A stretch of DNA of 64,000 nt from CBDDHT01 sp965227905. GTDB lineage: Bacteria > Pseudomonadota > Alphaproteobacteria > Rhizobiales > Methyloligellaceae. The notes beneath the pieces were generated by a model, which did no database searches, was not told the origin of the DNA, and saw only the letters and a list, made by a program, of their open reading frames with translations. This document shows, piece after piece, positions 35,702 to 43,241 of this stretch; within the stretch, counting starts at the first letter, position 1, and the number at the start of each line of letters is the position of its first letter. Location: positions 620,001 through 684,000 of the forward strand of contig OZ245780.1 of the NCBI GenBank assembly GCA_965227905.1, in the 5' to 3' direction. The translations under genes and the position numbers were made by a program.

Positions 35702-36115
35702 ATGCGTGCCCGCAATCAAAGGGTTGTCAGTATGCCAATTGCAAAGTCGGGAGCCACACTAGCGTTGGCAGGAATGATCGCTCTTGGGATCGCCGGTTGC
35801 GCAACAGCACCGGAGGATGTTGCGCCGGCCTACACGTCGCCGGTGGTCTACAACAGCCTGAACTGCAAACAACTTGCCCAGGAAATGCAACGCGTTTCAA
35901 ATGCTGCCCAGGAAGCTTCCGGCGTTCAGCAAAAGAAACGCACCCAGGACAAGTGGCTGACGGCCGCAACCGTCGTCGTGTTCTGGCCGGCCGCGTTCTT
36001 CACCAATGGTGACGGTGCGAGTGCCGCGCAGCTCGCGAGGCTGAAGGGCGAAATGCAGGCTCTAGAGCAGGCCGCTATCCTGAAGAAATGCAAGATCAAG
36101 ATGCAGCAGGGCTGA
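35702..36115 (+). CDS. Predicted lipoprotein, hypothetical
   Basis: About 137 residues. Hydrophobic leader ALAGMIALGIAGC with a lipobox cysteine followed by ATAPED. The mature part has a conserved-looking LNCKQLAQEMQRVSNAAQEA, a basic DKWLTAATVVVFWPAAFF segment that may touch the membrane, and a C-terminal helix with KKCKIK. Similar small lipoproteins occur across proteobacteria. ATG 35702 or 35732; no ribosome-binding site decides. Confidence 0.65.
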   Translation: MRARNQRVVSMPIAKSGATLALAGMIALGIAGCATAPEDVAPAYTSPVVYNSLNCKQLAQEMQRVSNAAQEASGVQQKKRTQDKWLTAATVVVFWPAAFFTNGDGASAAQLARLKGEMQALEQAAILKKCKIKMQQG

Positions 36116-36165
36116 AGATAGCCCGCTCAGTCTAGTGACGCGCTTCATTACAAGACAGGCAAAAG

Positions 36166-36663
36166 ATGAGTCCTTCATCCGAAGATGGTAGTTCGCCCGC
36201 TCCGAGGCAGGTTATTCTGGAAGACTTCGAGATTGATCTGCCAATCGACGGCGGCTGGGGATTCTCTCAGGAAGATGCATGCATCATTGATGCAAACGAT
36301 CCGACCGTCAGCAAAGTGATTCCGTTTAACGGTGCATCGATTGAGCATGTTTTTGTAGAAAAGAGGATATACGAACAGTTGATCGTATCCCGGCCCCACG
36401 GAGACCGGTTTTCTGGAATTTCTTGGAATCTCTTGTCCCAAAGCCTATTTCGCGACGGGGACCGATGTTATGACGTGCTCGAATTCGAGGTCGAAGCTCT
36501 CCCGGATCAGGCCTGGGAGACATTGAAAGCGGAATGGGAGGGACCAGAAGGTTACGGGCACCCAGACTTCGACGTTGATGCTCACAATGCAAGGCGGGAA
36601 GAAAAAACCGTTCGCTTTGAAAGCACATTCTGGTTCGACATCACGAGCTTTCATCGAGAATAA
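36166..36663 (+). CDS. Hypothetical protein
   Basis: 165 residues, acidic, no signal peptide or membrane segment. Features include VILEDFEIDLPIDGGWGFSQ and an aromatic-rich tail (RFESTFWFDITSFHRE). No family recognised. It may share a transcript with the lipoprotein gene 50 bases upstream. Base composition is slightly AT-richer than the following sHdr locus. Confidence 0.5.
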   Translation: MSPSSEDGSSPAPRQVILEDFEIDLPIDGGWGFSQEDACIIDANDPTVSKVIPFNGASIEHVFVEKRIYEQLIVSRPHGDRFSGISWNLLSQSLFRDGDRCYDVLEFEVEALPDQAWETLKAEWEGPEGYGHPDFDVDAHNARREEKTVRFESTFWFDITSFHRE

Positions 36664-36971
36664 GCGCATGCTGGCCACTCCAATGTGGTGGCAGATATAG
36701 CCCCGTGCTTTCGACTTCGGCTCACTGCTGCAAACTGCTTCAAAGACAATTGACCGTACCTAATGACTCGACAATAGTCAGAAGCCTCTCAAGTCTGCTG
36801 CTATTCTTACGATGGATGCGACATAAACAATACTCGAGTGTGCACTATGTCTATGGGGGGCAACTCAAAAAACCGCAAAACAACCCCATGCAAAGGGCGT
36901 TTCCGCAGCCCGGGCGTCAACCTGACACCAACCCCATTGCATCATATTCAATTATCCGCATATATTGACCG
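36664..36971. other. Gap before the sHdr/lipoate locus
   Basis: About 308 bases without a gene. It should hold the promoter for lipS1. No ArsR-type operator or other regulator site was recognised. Confidence 0.35.
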
Positions 36972-38030
36972 ATGACCTGGCACGACGCACTCGCCACCAT
37001 CGAAGATTTGGAAGACGCCGACTTCGACGCGGACCTCATCACCGCCCTCGAAGCCCGGGCACCTGTAACCACGACGCGCCCAATCCGATTCTCTACGCCG
37101 ACCTTCAAGGAATACGCCTCGTCCGAACTGCAAGGCTGCGGCAAGAACGCTTTTCCGGCCTTCTCGATCACGGCCGGCGGTTGCGCGCTCATGTGCGACC
37201 ACTGTCAGGCGAAAATTCTGGAGCCGATGATCCCGGCGACGAATCCGGCCATGCTCGACCAGAAGGTGCGGGATCTCATTCTTCTACAGGACCTGCAGGG
37301 CTTTCTACTCTCGGGCGGATCGAACCGCCGGAACGAGATTGCTTATGAGCGCTTCCTGCCCGTCGTCGAGGGATTGAAGCGGGACTTCCCTCATCTCAAG
37401 ATCGCCATTCACTCGGCCCTGCTGGATCGGGAGCGGGCCAAGTCGATGGAATCGGCCGGGGTCGATACGGCCATGATGGACGTAATCGGGGCCGAAGAGA
37501 CGATCCGCGAGGTCTATCATCTGGATCGGCCAGTCGCCGATTTCGAGACGACGCTCGAGGCCCTTTGCGACACCTCCATGGAAGTCGTGCCGCATATCGT
37601 TGTCGGGTTGCATTATGGGCGCATACTCGGCGAAGCCAATGCGCTCGATATCATTGCCCGGCATAACGTCCACGCATTGGTTCTCGTCGTTATCATGCCC
37701 TTCTATGCCAAGGACGGAACCTTCGTGACGCCGGCAACTGGCGATGTCGGGCGCATCTTTCTGGAAGCGCGCGAGCGCCTTGCCGACAAGCAGGTGCTGC
37801 TTGGATGTGCGCGGCCGCCCGGCATGCACAAGCGGGTGACCGATGCCTATGCGGTCATGGCGGGCCTCGATGGAATTGCTTTTCCAGCCGACGGCATGGT
37901 GGCGCTGGCGGACGCGATTGGCCGGCCGGCGACCCAGGCTCATGCCTGCTGTTCGATCAAGATCGGCGGTGGTTCCGAAGCGCTGGCTTCGTCGCCTCTG
38001 GACACGGCCCCCAGCCCGTGTGCAGCATGA
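36972..38030 (+). CDS. lipS1: Radical SAM lipoyl synthase component LipS1
   Basis: 352 residues. The radical SAM iron-sulfur site is Cys71-x3-Cys75-x2-Cys78 in ITAGGCALMCDHCQ. Followed directly by lipS2, a lipoate:protein ligase and, further down, lbpA. In sHdr-type sulfur oxidisers LipS1 and LipS2 together insert the two sulfur atoms into octanoyl groups, replacing LipA, to make the lipoyl group of LbpA. Both the sequence type and this gene order support the call. No strong ribosome-binding site before the ATG at 36972. Confidence 0.88.
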   Translation: MTWHDALATIEDLEDADFDADLITALEARAPVTTTRPIRFSTPTFKEYASSELQGCGKNAFPAFSITAGGCALMCDHCQAKILEPMIPATNPAMLDQKVRDLILLQDLQGFLLSGGSNRRNEIAYERFLPVVEGLKRDFPHLKIAIHSALLDRERAKSMESAGVDTAMMDVIGAEETIREVYHLDRPVADFETTLEALCDTSMEVVPHIVVGLHYGRILGEANALDIIARHNVHALVLVVIMPFYAKDGTFVTPATGDVGRIFLEARERLADKQVLLGCARPPGMHKRVTDAYAVMAGLDGIAFPADGMVALADAIGRPATQAHACCSIKIGGGSEALASSPLDTAPSPCAA

Positions 38031-38091
38031 CAAACAGAGATTGCCGAAGCCGCCACTTGCCGGAACTTGAGAGAATGATCGGGAGCGCCTC

Positions 38092-39387
38092 ATGACCTGT
38101 CTGAAACCGGAAGGGGCAGCCCCGGGCGCCGCGGGCAAAGACGGCCTCGACTACAATCCGTTCGACGTCATGGAGCCCCGCATTCCCGGCGCGACACCGA
38201 AGGATCTGCGCAATGGCGGCCGCGTCAAGGACGCGGATGTGCGGCCTGAAGGCGTCTACCTGCCGAATAACAATATTCTCACGCCCCATATGCGCTCGCC
38301 GGACTACGTCCAGCTCTCGACCGCCGCGGCCATCACGCTTGGCATCATGTCGGGCAACATGTACCGCTGCAGTTGCACGCGCTGTCTCAATCTTCTGCTG
38401 ACCTATCCGGAAGGCTGCCGTGCCAATTGCGCCTATTGCGGCTTGGCGCGCCACCGCGAGGCGGACCGGGACTATGCCGACCGCAATTTCATTCGTGTCG
38501 ACTGGCCGGCGGTGCCCATGGCCGAGATTGCCGACAAGGTGGCTGCCGACGGCGACGCATCGCCCTTCCACCGCATGTGCATTTCCATGATCACCCATCC
38601 GCGGTCGGACGAGGACACGGTCTCCGTGCTCAAGACCTGGACCGACCGGGTCGACCCGAGTGCCATGCCGATCTCCATCCTTTCCAACCCGACGACCATG
38701 GTCCGCGAGGACGTGGCGCGGTTGCATGATATGGGCTCGGACATTTTTACGGTGGCGCTGGACGCAGCAACGCCCGAGATCTTCGATCGCACCCGCGGCA
38801 AGGGCGTGCAATCGCCCCATAGCTGGAAAAAGTACTGGGAAATCCTGATGGACGCCCGGGAGATTTTCGGGCCCAAGAAATTCGGCGCCCATATCATTGT
38901 CGGCATGGGCGAGACGGAGCACGACATCCTGCATCTGGTGCAGCGGCTGGTGGACCTTGGCGGCCACAGCCACATGTTCTGTTTCTTCCCTGAGCAAGGC
39001 TCGCTGATGGATCATCTGCCGGCGACGCCACGCGACCAGTGGCGGCGGGTTCAGCTTGCGCGCTATCTGATCGACTATTGCGATGTGCGGGTGGATCACA
39101 TGCGCTTCGACGAGCAGGGCCGGGTGGTGGACTTCGGCATGCCGTCCAATGATCTCGATGCGATCATCGATGCCGGCATCGCATTCCGCACATCGGGCTG
39201 TCCTGGAAAATTCCAGGACGATATTTCTGCGTGCGACCGCCCCTATGGCGACTCGCCACCCAGCAACATCGCGAGCTATCCCTTCCAGCCCGCCGAGGTC
39301 GACATCCGCCGCATCCGCCACCAGCTCGATCGGGAAAAACCCGGCGAGATGTATGAGCCCGGCGAAGAGTTCGAGTTCGATAGTTGA
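38092..39387 (+). CDS. lipS2: Radical SAM lipoyl synthase component LipS2
   Basis: 431 residues. The radical SAM cluster motif is Cys109-x3-Cys113-x2-Cys116 in YPEGCRANCAYCGLARH. An extra cysteine group precedes it (Cys93, Cys95, Cys98 in MYRCSCTRCLN) and may hold an auxiliary cluster. GMGETEHDILHLVQRLVDLG fits the barrel of biotin-synthase-like enzymes. Partner of LipS1, 61 bases downstream of it. Known role: second sulfur insertion step in lipoate assembly on LbpA. Confidence 0.88.
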   Translation: MTCLKPEGAAPGAAGKDGLDYNPFDVMEPRIPGATPKDLRNGGRVKDADVRPEGVYLPNNNILTPHMRSPDYVQLSTAAAITLGIMSGNMYRCSCTRCLNLLLTYPEGCRANCAYCGLARHREADRDYADRNFIRVDWPAVPMAEIADKVAADGDASPFHRMCISMITHPRSDEDTVSVLKTWTDRVDPSAMPISILSNPTTMVREDVARLHDMGSDIFTVALDAATPEIFDRTRGKGVQSPHSWKKYWEILMDAREIFGPKKFGAHIIVGMGETEHDILHLVQRLVDLGGHSHMFCFFPEQGSLMDHLPATPRDQWRRVQLARYLIDYCDVRVDHMRFDEQGRVVDFGMPSNDLDAIIDAGIAFRTSGCPGKFQDDISACDRPYGDSPPSNIASYPFQPAEVDIRRIRHQLDREKPGEMYEPGEEFEFDS

Positions 39388-39494
39388 TGCGGCGACCCGC
39401 AGACCCTCCATCGCCACACCCGGACTTGATTCGGGTGTCCATGCCGTCTCTCGGCGTGTCGTGCCGAAACGAAAACCAAAAGCACAGCCTACGT

Positions 39495-39570
39495 CCCGGA
39501 CTTGATCCGGGACCCAGGGCTAAGAACACCGTCCGCGCTTTTCGCCCTGGACCCCGGATCAAGTCCGGGG
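39495..39570. repeat. Palindrome, CCCGGACTTGATCCGGGACC family, copy 1
   Basis: Left arm CCCGGACTTGATCCGGGACC plus CAGGGC; right arm GCCCTGG plus ACCCCGGATCAAGTCCGGGG. A smaller relative lies at about 39416-39438 (ACACCCGGACTTGATTCGGG). Second full copy at 42297-42372. Lies in the 405-base gap between lipS2 and the ligase. Confidence 0.85.
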
Positions 39571-39614
39571 ATTGCCACCATAGTGTTTTGAAAATCACGC
39601 CCACACATATTAGT

Positions 39615-39646
39615 GGGGGCTCATTCCGCTGCTGGAATGAGCCCCC
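39615..39646. repeat. Perfect 13-bp hairpin upstream of the lipoate ligase
   Basis: GGGGGCTCATTCC, loop GCTGCT, GGAATGAGCCCCC. Perfect complementarity but no T run after it, so not a standard terminator. It lies about 147 bases before the ligase start codon, within the likely leader or the end of the lipS2 transcript. Confidence 0.75.
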
Positions 39647-39792
39647 GAGGCGCGACTACAGTGCAGGGCCTACTTCGGACCATGGCCAAAACACCGAGGG
39701 GGGCAGGCCGCGCCTTTCTTTTTCATGTCAGTCCCACCCAGTCTTACGAGGGCACTGCCGCCAATCCGTCGCCACAATCGAAACTTTTTTTC

Positions 39793-40863
39793 ATGCCCCC
39801 GTTCCGCGTCATTGATACGGGTGTGCGCGAAGGCCGCGCCCAGATTGCCTTCGACCAGGCTCTGATCGAGCTTCACGGGGCCGGAAAAGTCCCGGATACC
39901 GTACGTTTTCTGCGTTTTCCACCGACGGCCCTGGTGGGCCGCCATCAAGCCATCGGCCACGAACTGAAACTCGATCATTGCCGCCAGAACGGCATTGGAC
40001 TCGTGCGCCGGATCACCGGCGGTGGGGCCATATATCTCGATGAACGCCAACTCGGCTGGGAGCTGGTTTTCTCCCGAAAGAACCTGCCGATGGCGACATT
40101 GGGCGATTACACAAAGGCCATCTGCGAGGCTGTGGCCGGCGGGCTGTCGAAGGGGTTTGGCATCGATGCCCAGTTCCGGCCGCGCAACGATATCGAGGTC
40201 GAGGGGCGAAAACTTTCCGGAACGGGGGGATTTTTCGATGGGGATACGCTGATCTATCAGGGCACCGTCCTGGTCGATCTCGATCCAGCCGCCATGGTGG
40301 CCTGCCTCAATGTCCCGGAAGCCAAGCTGAAAAAACGCGACCTTGATCGCGCCGACCAGCGTGTCTTGACGCTGAAGCAGCTGCTTGGCGGGGAGGCGCC
40401 GGATGTCTCAGCGGTCGAGCAGGCCATCCTGAGGGGCCTCTCCGACGCGCTCGGCATCGACCCGCAGCGAGGCGCGCCCACGGACGAGGAGGAGGCCCTC
40501 GCAAAGGAACTGTATACAGAGGAGATCGGTCAGGATGATTTCGTCTTTGAAATCGATGATCCGGGCGGCGCGGACGTGTATTCGTCCGGCCATCAGACCC
40601 CTGGCGGCAATGTCTCGGCCTATGTGCGGCTGGAAGGGGCAAAACAGGATCGTATCCGCGAGGTCCTGCTGACGGGCGATTTCTTCGTGACACCGCCGCG
40701 TCTCGTCTACGATCTGGAGGCCGCGCTTCGCGGTGTCGCCGTCGCAGACGTCGGTGCAACGGTCGCGAGTTTTTTCGAAGCCGCCAATCCGGACATGCTC
40801 ACCATCACCGCAGACGATTTCCGCACCGTGATCGAAGCCGCGATTTCTCGGCGGGAGGATTGA
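39793..40863 (+). CDS. Lipoate:protein ligase sLpl(AB), LplA-LplB fusion
   Basis: 356 residues. The N-terminal domain is LplA-like: VRRITGGGAIYLDERQLGWE (RRxxGGG at 72-78) and RNDIEVEGRKLSGTGGFFDG with the catalytic Lys at 140. The C-terminal 110 residues (FVFEIDDPGGADVYSSGHQT and DFFVTPPRLVYDLEAALRGV) match the LplB accessory domain, fused here. The sulfur-oxidiser form sLpl(AB) attaches octanoate or lipoate specifically to LbpA. The ATG at 39793 is the natural family start although the frame is open further upstream. Confidence 0.85.
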   Translation: MPPFRVIDTGVREGRAQIAFDQALIELHGAGKVPDTVRFLRFPPTALVGRHQAIGHELKLDHCRQNGIGLVRRITGGGAIYLDERQLGWELVFSRKNLPMATLGDYTKAICEAVAGGLSKGFGIDAQFRPRNDIEVEGRKLSGTGGFFDGDTLIYQGTVLVDLDPAAMVACLNVPEAKLKKRDLDRADQRVLTLKQLLGGEAPDVSAVEQAILRGLSDALGIDPQRGAPTDEEEALAKELYTEEIGQDDFVFEIDDPGGADVYSSGHQTPGGNVSAYVRLEGAKQDRIREVLLTGDFFVTPPRLVYDLEAALRGVAVADVGATVASFFEAANPDMLTITADDFRTVIEAAISRRED

Positions 40864-40903
40864 ACGGCATGAACCGGTTCCTCCTGCCAACCCGCCATCT
40901 TCG

Positions 40904-41006
40904 CCCTCTCATCCTGTCCTTCTCCCGCGAGGGGAGAAGGGACGTTGGAGCAATGCCACAGGCAAGAAAGCCCTCTCCCCTGGCGGGAGAGGGTTGGGTG
41001 AGGGGG
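40904..41006. repeat. Palindromic repeat, CCCCTCACCC family, copy 3 (inverted variant)
   Basis: CCCTCTCATCCTGTCCTTCTCCC ... GGGGAGAAGGGACG on the left and CCCTCTCCCCTGGCGGGAGAGGGTTGGGTGAGGG on the right, taken as separate blocks, mirror the copies at 16766 and 25925. It lies between the ligase and the amidotransferase-like gene. Confidence 0.75.
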
Positions 41007-41062
41007 AAAGCCCCAATCTCAAATCCAACGATTCTCCCGAAGTGTTTCAATGGCAGCACCCC

Positions 41063-41761
41063 ATGAAACACCTCACTGTCGTCCAACACACGCAATCGGA
41101 ATTCCTCGGCCTTCTCGAGGACCATCTCGAAGGCCGGCAGATCCGTTTCGGCTACCACCGCCCCTTCACCTCCGACGGTGGATTGCCGCATCCCGACATC
41201 GTCGGCGATGGACTCATCCTCCTCGGCGGCGGTCCCTGGGGAACGGTGACGGAAGGGCAGATCATCCCGACGCTCGATGAAGAGATCACCCTCGCGCGGA
41301 CCTGCCTGATGCTGCAAAAGCCCATCATCGGCATTGGACTCGGCGCCCAGATCCTGGCCATTGCCGCCGACGGAAGCGCCGAGCCCGCACCTCTTGTCTT
41401 TACGACCGGCGATATGACCCGCGCCGACCCAGATGCCCTCAATGGCTACCTGCCGGAAACGGCCCCCAATATCGTCTATATGCGCGACCGCCCCGTGCCG
41501 CCGGCCTATGCCAAAATCCTGGCCGTCGACGAGGCGGATAGGCCGGCACTCTTCCAGATCGGCGAGAACGCCTTCGGCTTCGCCGGGCACCCTGGCGTCA
41601 AGCCGGCGATGATCGAAGACCTGATTATGGAGTACATCGAAGCGCCGGACGATCCCGGCCCCGGGCTTGAGGCTCTGCGAGCGGGCAAGACGCGCGTCGA
41701 AGATGCCCTCGTACCCATCATGACAGGGCTCGTACAACTGACGAAATTGATGCAGAATTAG
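41063..41761 (+). CDS. Glutamine-amidotransferase-like protein lacking the catalytic cysteine
   Basis: 232 residues with the class I amidotransferase fold (LILLGGGPWG, PIIGIGLGAQILA, FGFAGHPGVKPAMIED). The nucleophile elbow normally reads GxCxGxQ; here position 92 is Gly (GIGLGAQ), so the cysteine needed for glutaminase chemistry is missing. The His of the triad (176) remains but the adjacent Glu of HPE is Gly. Amidotransferase-like genes are regular members of sHdr/lipoate loci and their role is not settled. A binding or scaffolding role, or a different chemistry, is more likely than amide transfer. The ATG at 41063 was chosen on homology. Confidence 0.8.
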   Translation: MKHLTVVQHTQSEFLGLLEDHLEGRQIRFGYHRPFTSDGGLPHPDIVGDGLILLGGGPWGTVTEGQIIPTLDEEITLARTCLMLQKPIIGIGLGAQILAIAADGSAEPAPLVFTTGDMTRADPDALNGYLPETAPNIVYMRDRPVPPAYAKILAVDEADRPALFQIGENAFGFAGHPGVKPAMIEDLIMEYIEAPDDPGPGLEALRAGKTRVEDALVPIMTGLVQLTKLMQN

Positions 41762-41865
41762 CGGAGAGTGGCCGTTCGCCGCACTTCACTTGCAAATCTT
41801 TGAATATAAGAATATGATCGAATTAAGGGTGCTGAAATGCGCCCACAGGGAGGCTCAAGAGACCC

Positions 41866-42243
41866 ATGTCCGACAAGCTGGTTATCATCATGGCGAACAC
41901 CGATCCGCGCAATGGCGAGGAGCTCGGAGCGCCGATTTTCCAGGCAACCGTTGCCGCCGCCATGGACTATGAGGTGGACGTCATCTGCACGGCCACGTCG
42001 GGCCGCCTGATGAAGAAGGGTGTTGCCGAAAACCTCTATGTCAAAGAGGGCTCGCCCAAGTCGGTCTACGAGTTCATCAAGGATGCCCACGAGGCCGGCG
42101 TCAAATTCTATTGCTGCTCCCCGAACCTCGATCTTTTCGACATGACCAAAGAGGATTTGATCCCCGAATGTGAGGGCATCGTCGGCGGCGCCCATCTCGT
42201 CGAAGAGGTGATGGAAAACGATTGCAAGGTGATGACTTACTGA
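41866..42243 (+). CDS. dsrE: DsrE-family sulfurtransferase (DsrE3-type)
   Basis: 125 residues, DsrE/DsrF fold: KLVIIMANTDPRNGEELGAP, then GVKFYCCSPNLDLFDMTKED with Cys83-Cys84 where the active cysteine of DsrE3-group proteins lies. Soluble and cytoplasmic. In Hyphomicrobium-type sHdr systems a DsrE3C protein takes sulfane sulfur from TusA, or passes it to TusA, for delivery to sHdr. It stands between the amidotransferase-like gene and shdrC1. Confidence 0.85.
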   Translation: MSDKLVIIMANTDPRNGEELGAPIFQATVAAAMDYEVDVICTATSGRLMKKGVAENLYVKEGSPKSVYEFIKDAHEAGVKFYCCSPNLDLFDMTKEDLIPECEGIVGGAHLVEEVMENDCKVMTY

Positions 42244-42296
42244 GTGCGGTGTTTGCGATGCTTTCGTGCAGATCGAATTCTATTGCCGATCTACGT

Positions 42297-42372
42297 CCCG
42301 GACTTGATCCGGGACCCAGGGTAGCACCCACCATCCTTGGCAGTCGCCCTGGACCCCGGATCAAGTCCGGGG
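42297..42372. repeat. Palindrome, CCCGGACTTGATCCGGGACC family, copy 2
   Basis: CCCGGACTTGATCCGGGACC plus CAGGGT at left, CCCTGG plus ACCCCGGATCAAGTCCGGGG at right; nearly the same as 39495-39570. It sits between dsrE and shdrC1 and could attenuate or end transcription there. Confidence 0.85.
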
Positions 42373-42440
42373 CGTTCATTCGTCGATTTAAGACACTCTC
42401 TTCTCCAACCTCGCAATCCAAACCGAGAGGTCACTGACCC

Positions 42441-43193
42441 ATGGGACACGCCGCTCCGGGCACGCGCGTTCAAGACTTTATCGGTGACCCGCTTTCGGAC
42501 GCTCCCGTCGTCCCACGCGCGGAAATGGAAGAGATCTTTAACGACATCCAGTCGGATCTTCGTTACGATTTCGAGCTGAACGGGTGCCTCAACTGCGGCA
42601 TCTGTACCGCCACGTGCCCGGCCGCCCACTATTACGATTTCTCCCCGCGCGAGATCGTCCAGCTTCTCTGGACCGAGAATCTCGAAGGTATCTATGATGC
42701 CATGCAGGAGAAGATCTGGGCCTGTGCGCAATGCTATACCTGCGCCGCCCGCTGTCCCTTCTCCAATTCGCCTGGCGGGCTCATCATGCTCATGCGCGAG
42801 GCCGCTATCAAACACGGCATGCAGTCGGCCAAGGATGTGTTGCGGCCGTTCTCCCGCGTGATGCTCAAGCTGATTTCGACCGGAAATCAGTTGGCACCGG
42901 ACATGATCACGCCGGATCATTTTCCCGACTGGGGACCGCATATCTCGAAGATCGATGCGCCTTTGGCTCTGCTTCGTAAGGCGATCCCCATGCCGACGCT
43001 TAACACGACCAAGACGGCGTGGGAGGTCAATCTCAAGACCTCCGTCGAGCTCTACACGATCTGGGAGATGACCGGCGTTCTCGACCAGCTCGAGACCATC
43101 GACGAGAACCTCTTCGATGTCATCACGGACATCATGGATGAGAAGCGTGAAGACTGGGAAGATTTCCTTGAGGATCAGGAAGACGACGACTGA
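42441..43193 (+). CDS. shdrC1: sHdrC1, iron-sulfur subunit of the sulfur-oxidising Hdr-like complex
   Basis: 250 residues. Two [4Fe-4S] ferredoxin sites: Cys49-52-55-59 in NGCLNCGICTATCP and Cys95-98-101-105 in CAQCYTCAARCP. The acidic C-terminus ends EDQEDDD. HdrC subunits carry electrons between HdrA and HdrB. First gene of the C1-B1-A-hyp-C2-B2 run characteristic of the sHdr pathway, which oxidises protein-bound sulfane sulfur to sulfite in the cytosol. Confidence 0.93.
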   Translation: MGHAAPGTRVQDFIGDPLSDAPVVPRAEMEEIFNDIQSDLRYDFELNGCLNCGICTATCPAAHYYDFSPREIVQLLWTENLEGIYDAMQEKIWACAQCYTCAARCPFSNSPGGLIMLMREAAIKHGMQSAKDVLRPFSRVMLKLISTGNQLAPDMITPDHFPDWGPHISKIDAPLALLRKAIPMPTLNTTKTAWEVNLKTSVELYTIWEMTGVLDQLETIDENLFDVITDIMDEKREDWEDFLEDQEDDD

Positions 43194-43241
43194 TTGCTCC
43201 GCGGTAGCGGGACCGAAGATTATCGAGAGGACGTAAGAGAC

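Noticed and set aside
37957..39417. 486-codon open frame on the minus strand opposite lipS2
   Set aside because: Composition is that of a GC-rich antisense frame (His/Arg/Gly-rich, no domain), and the plus strand carries the clear radical SAM gene.
41063..41761. Active class I glutamine amidotransferase
   Set aside because: The nucleophilic cysteine is Gly, so the usual reaction cannot occur.
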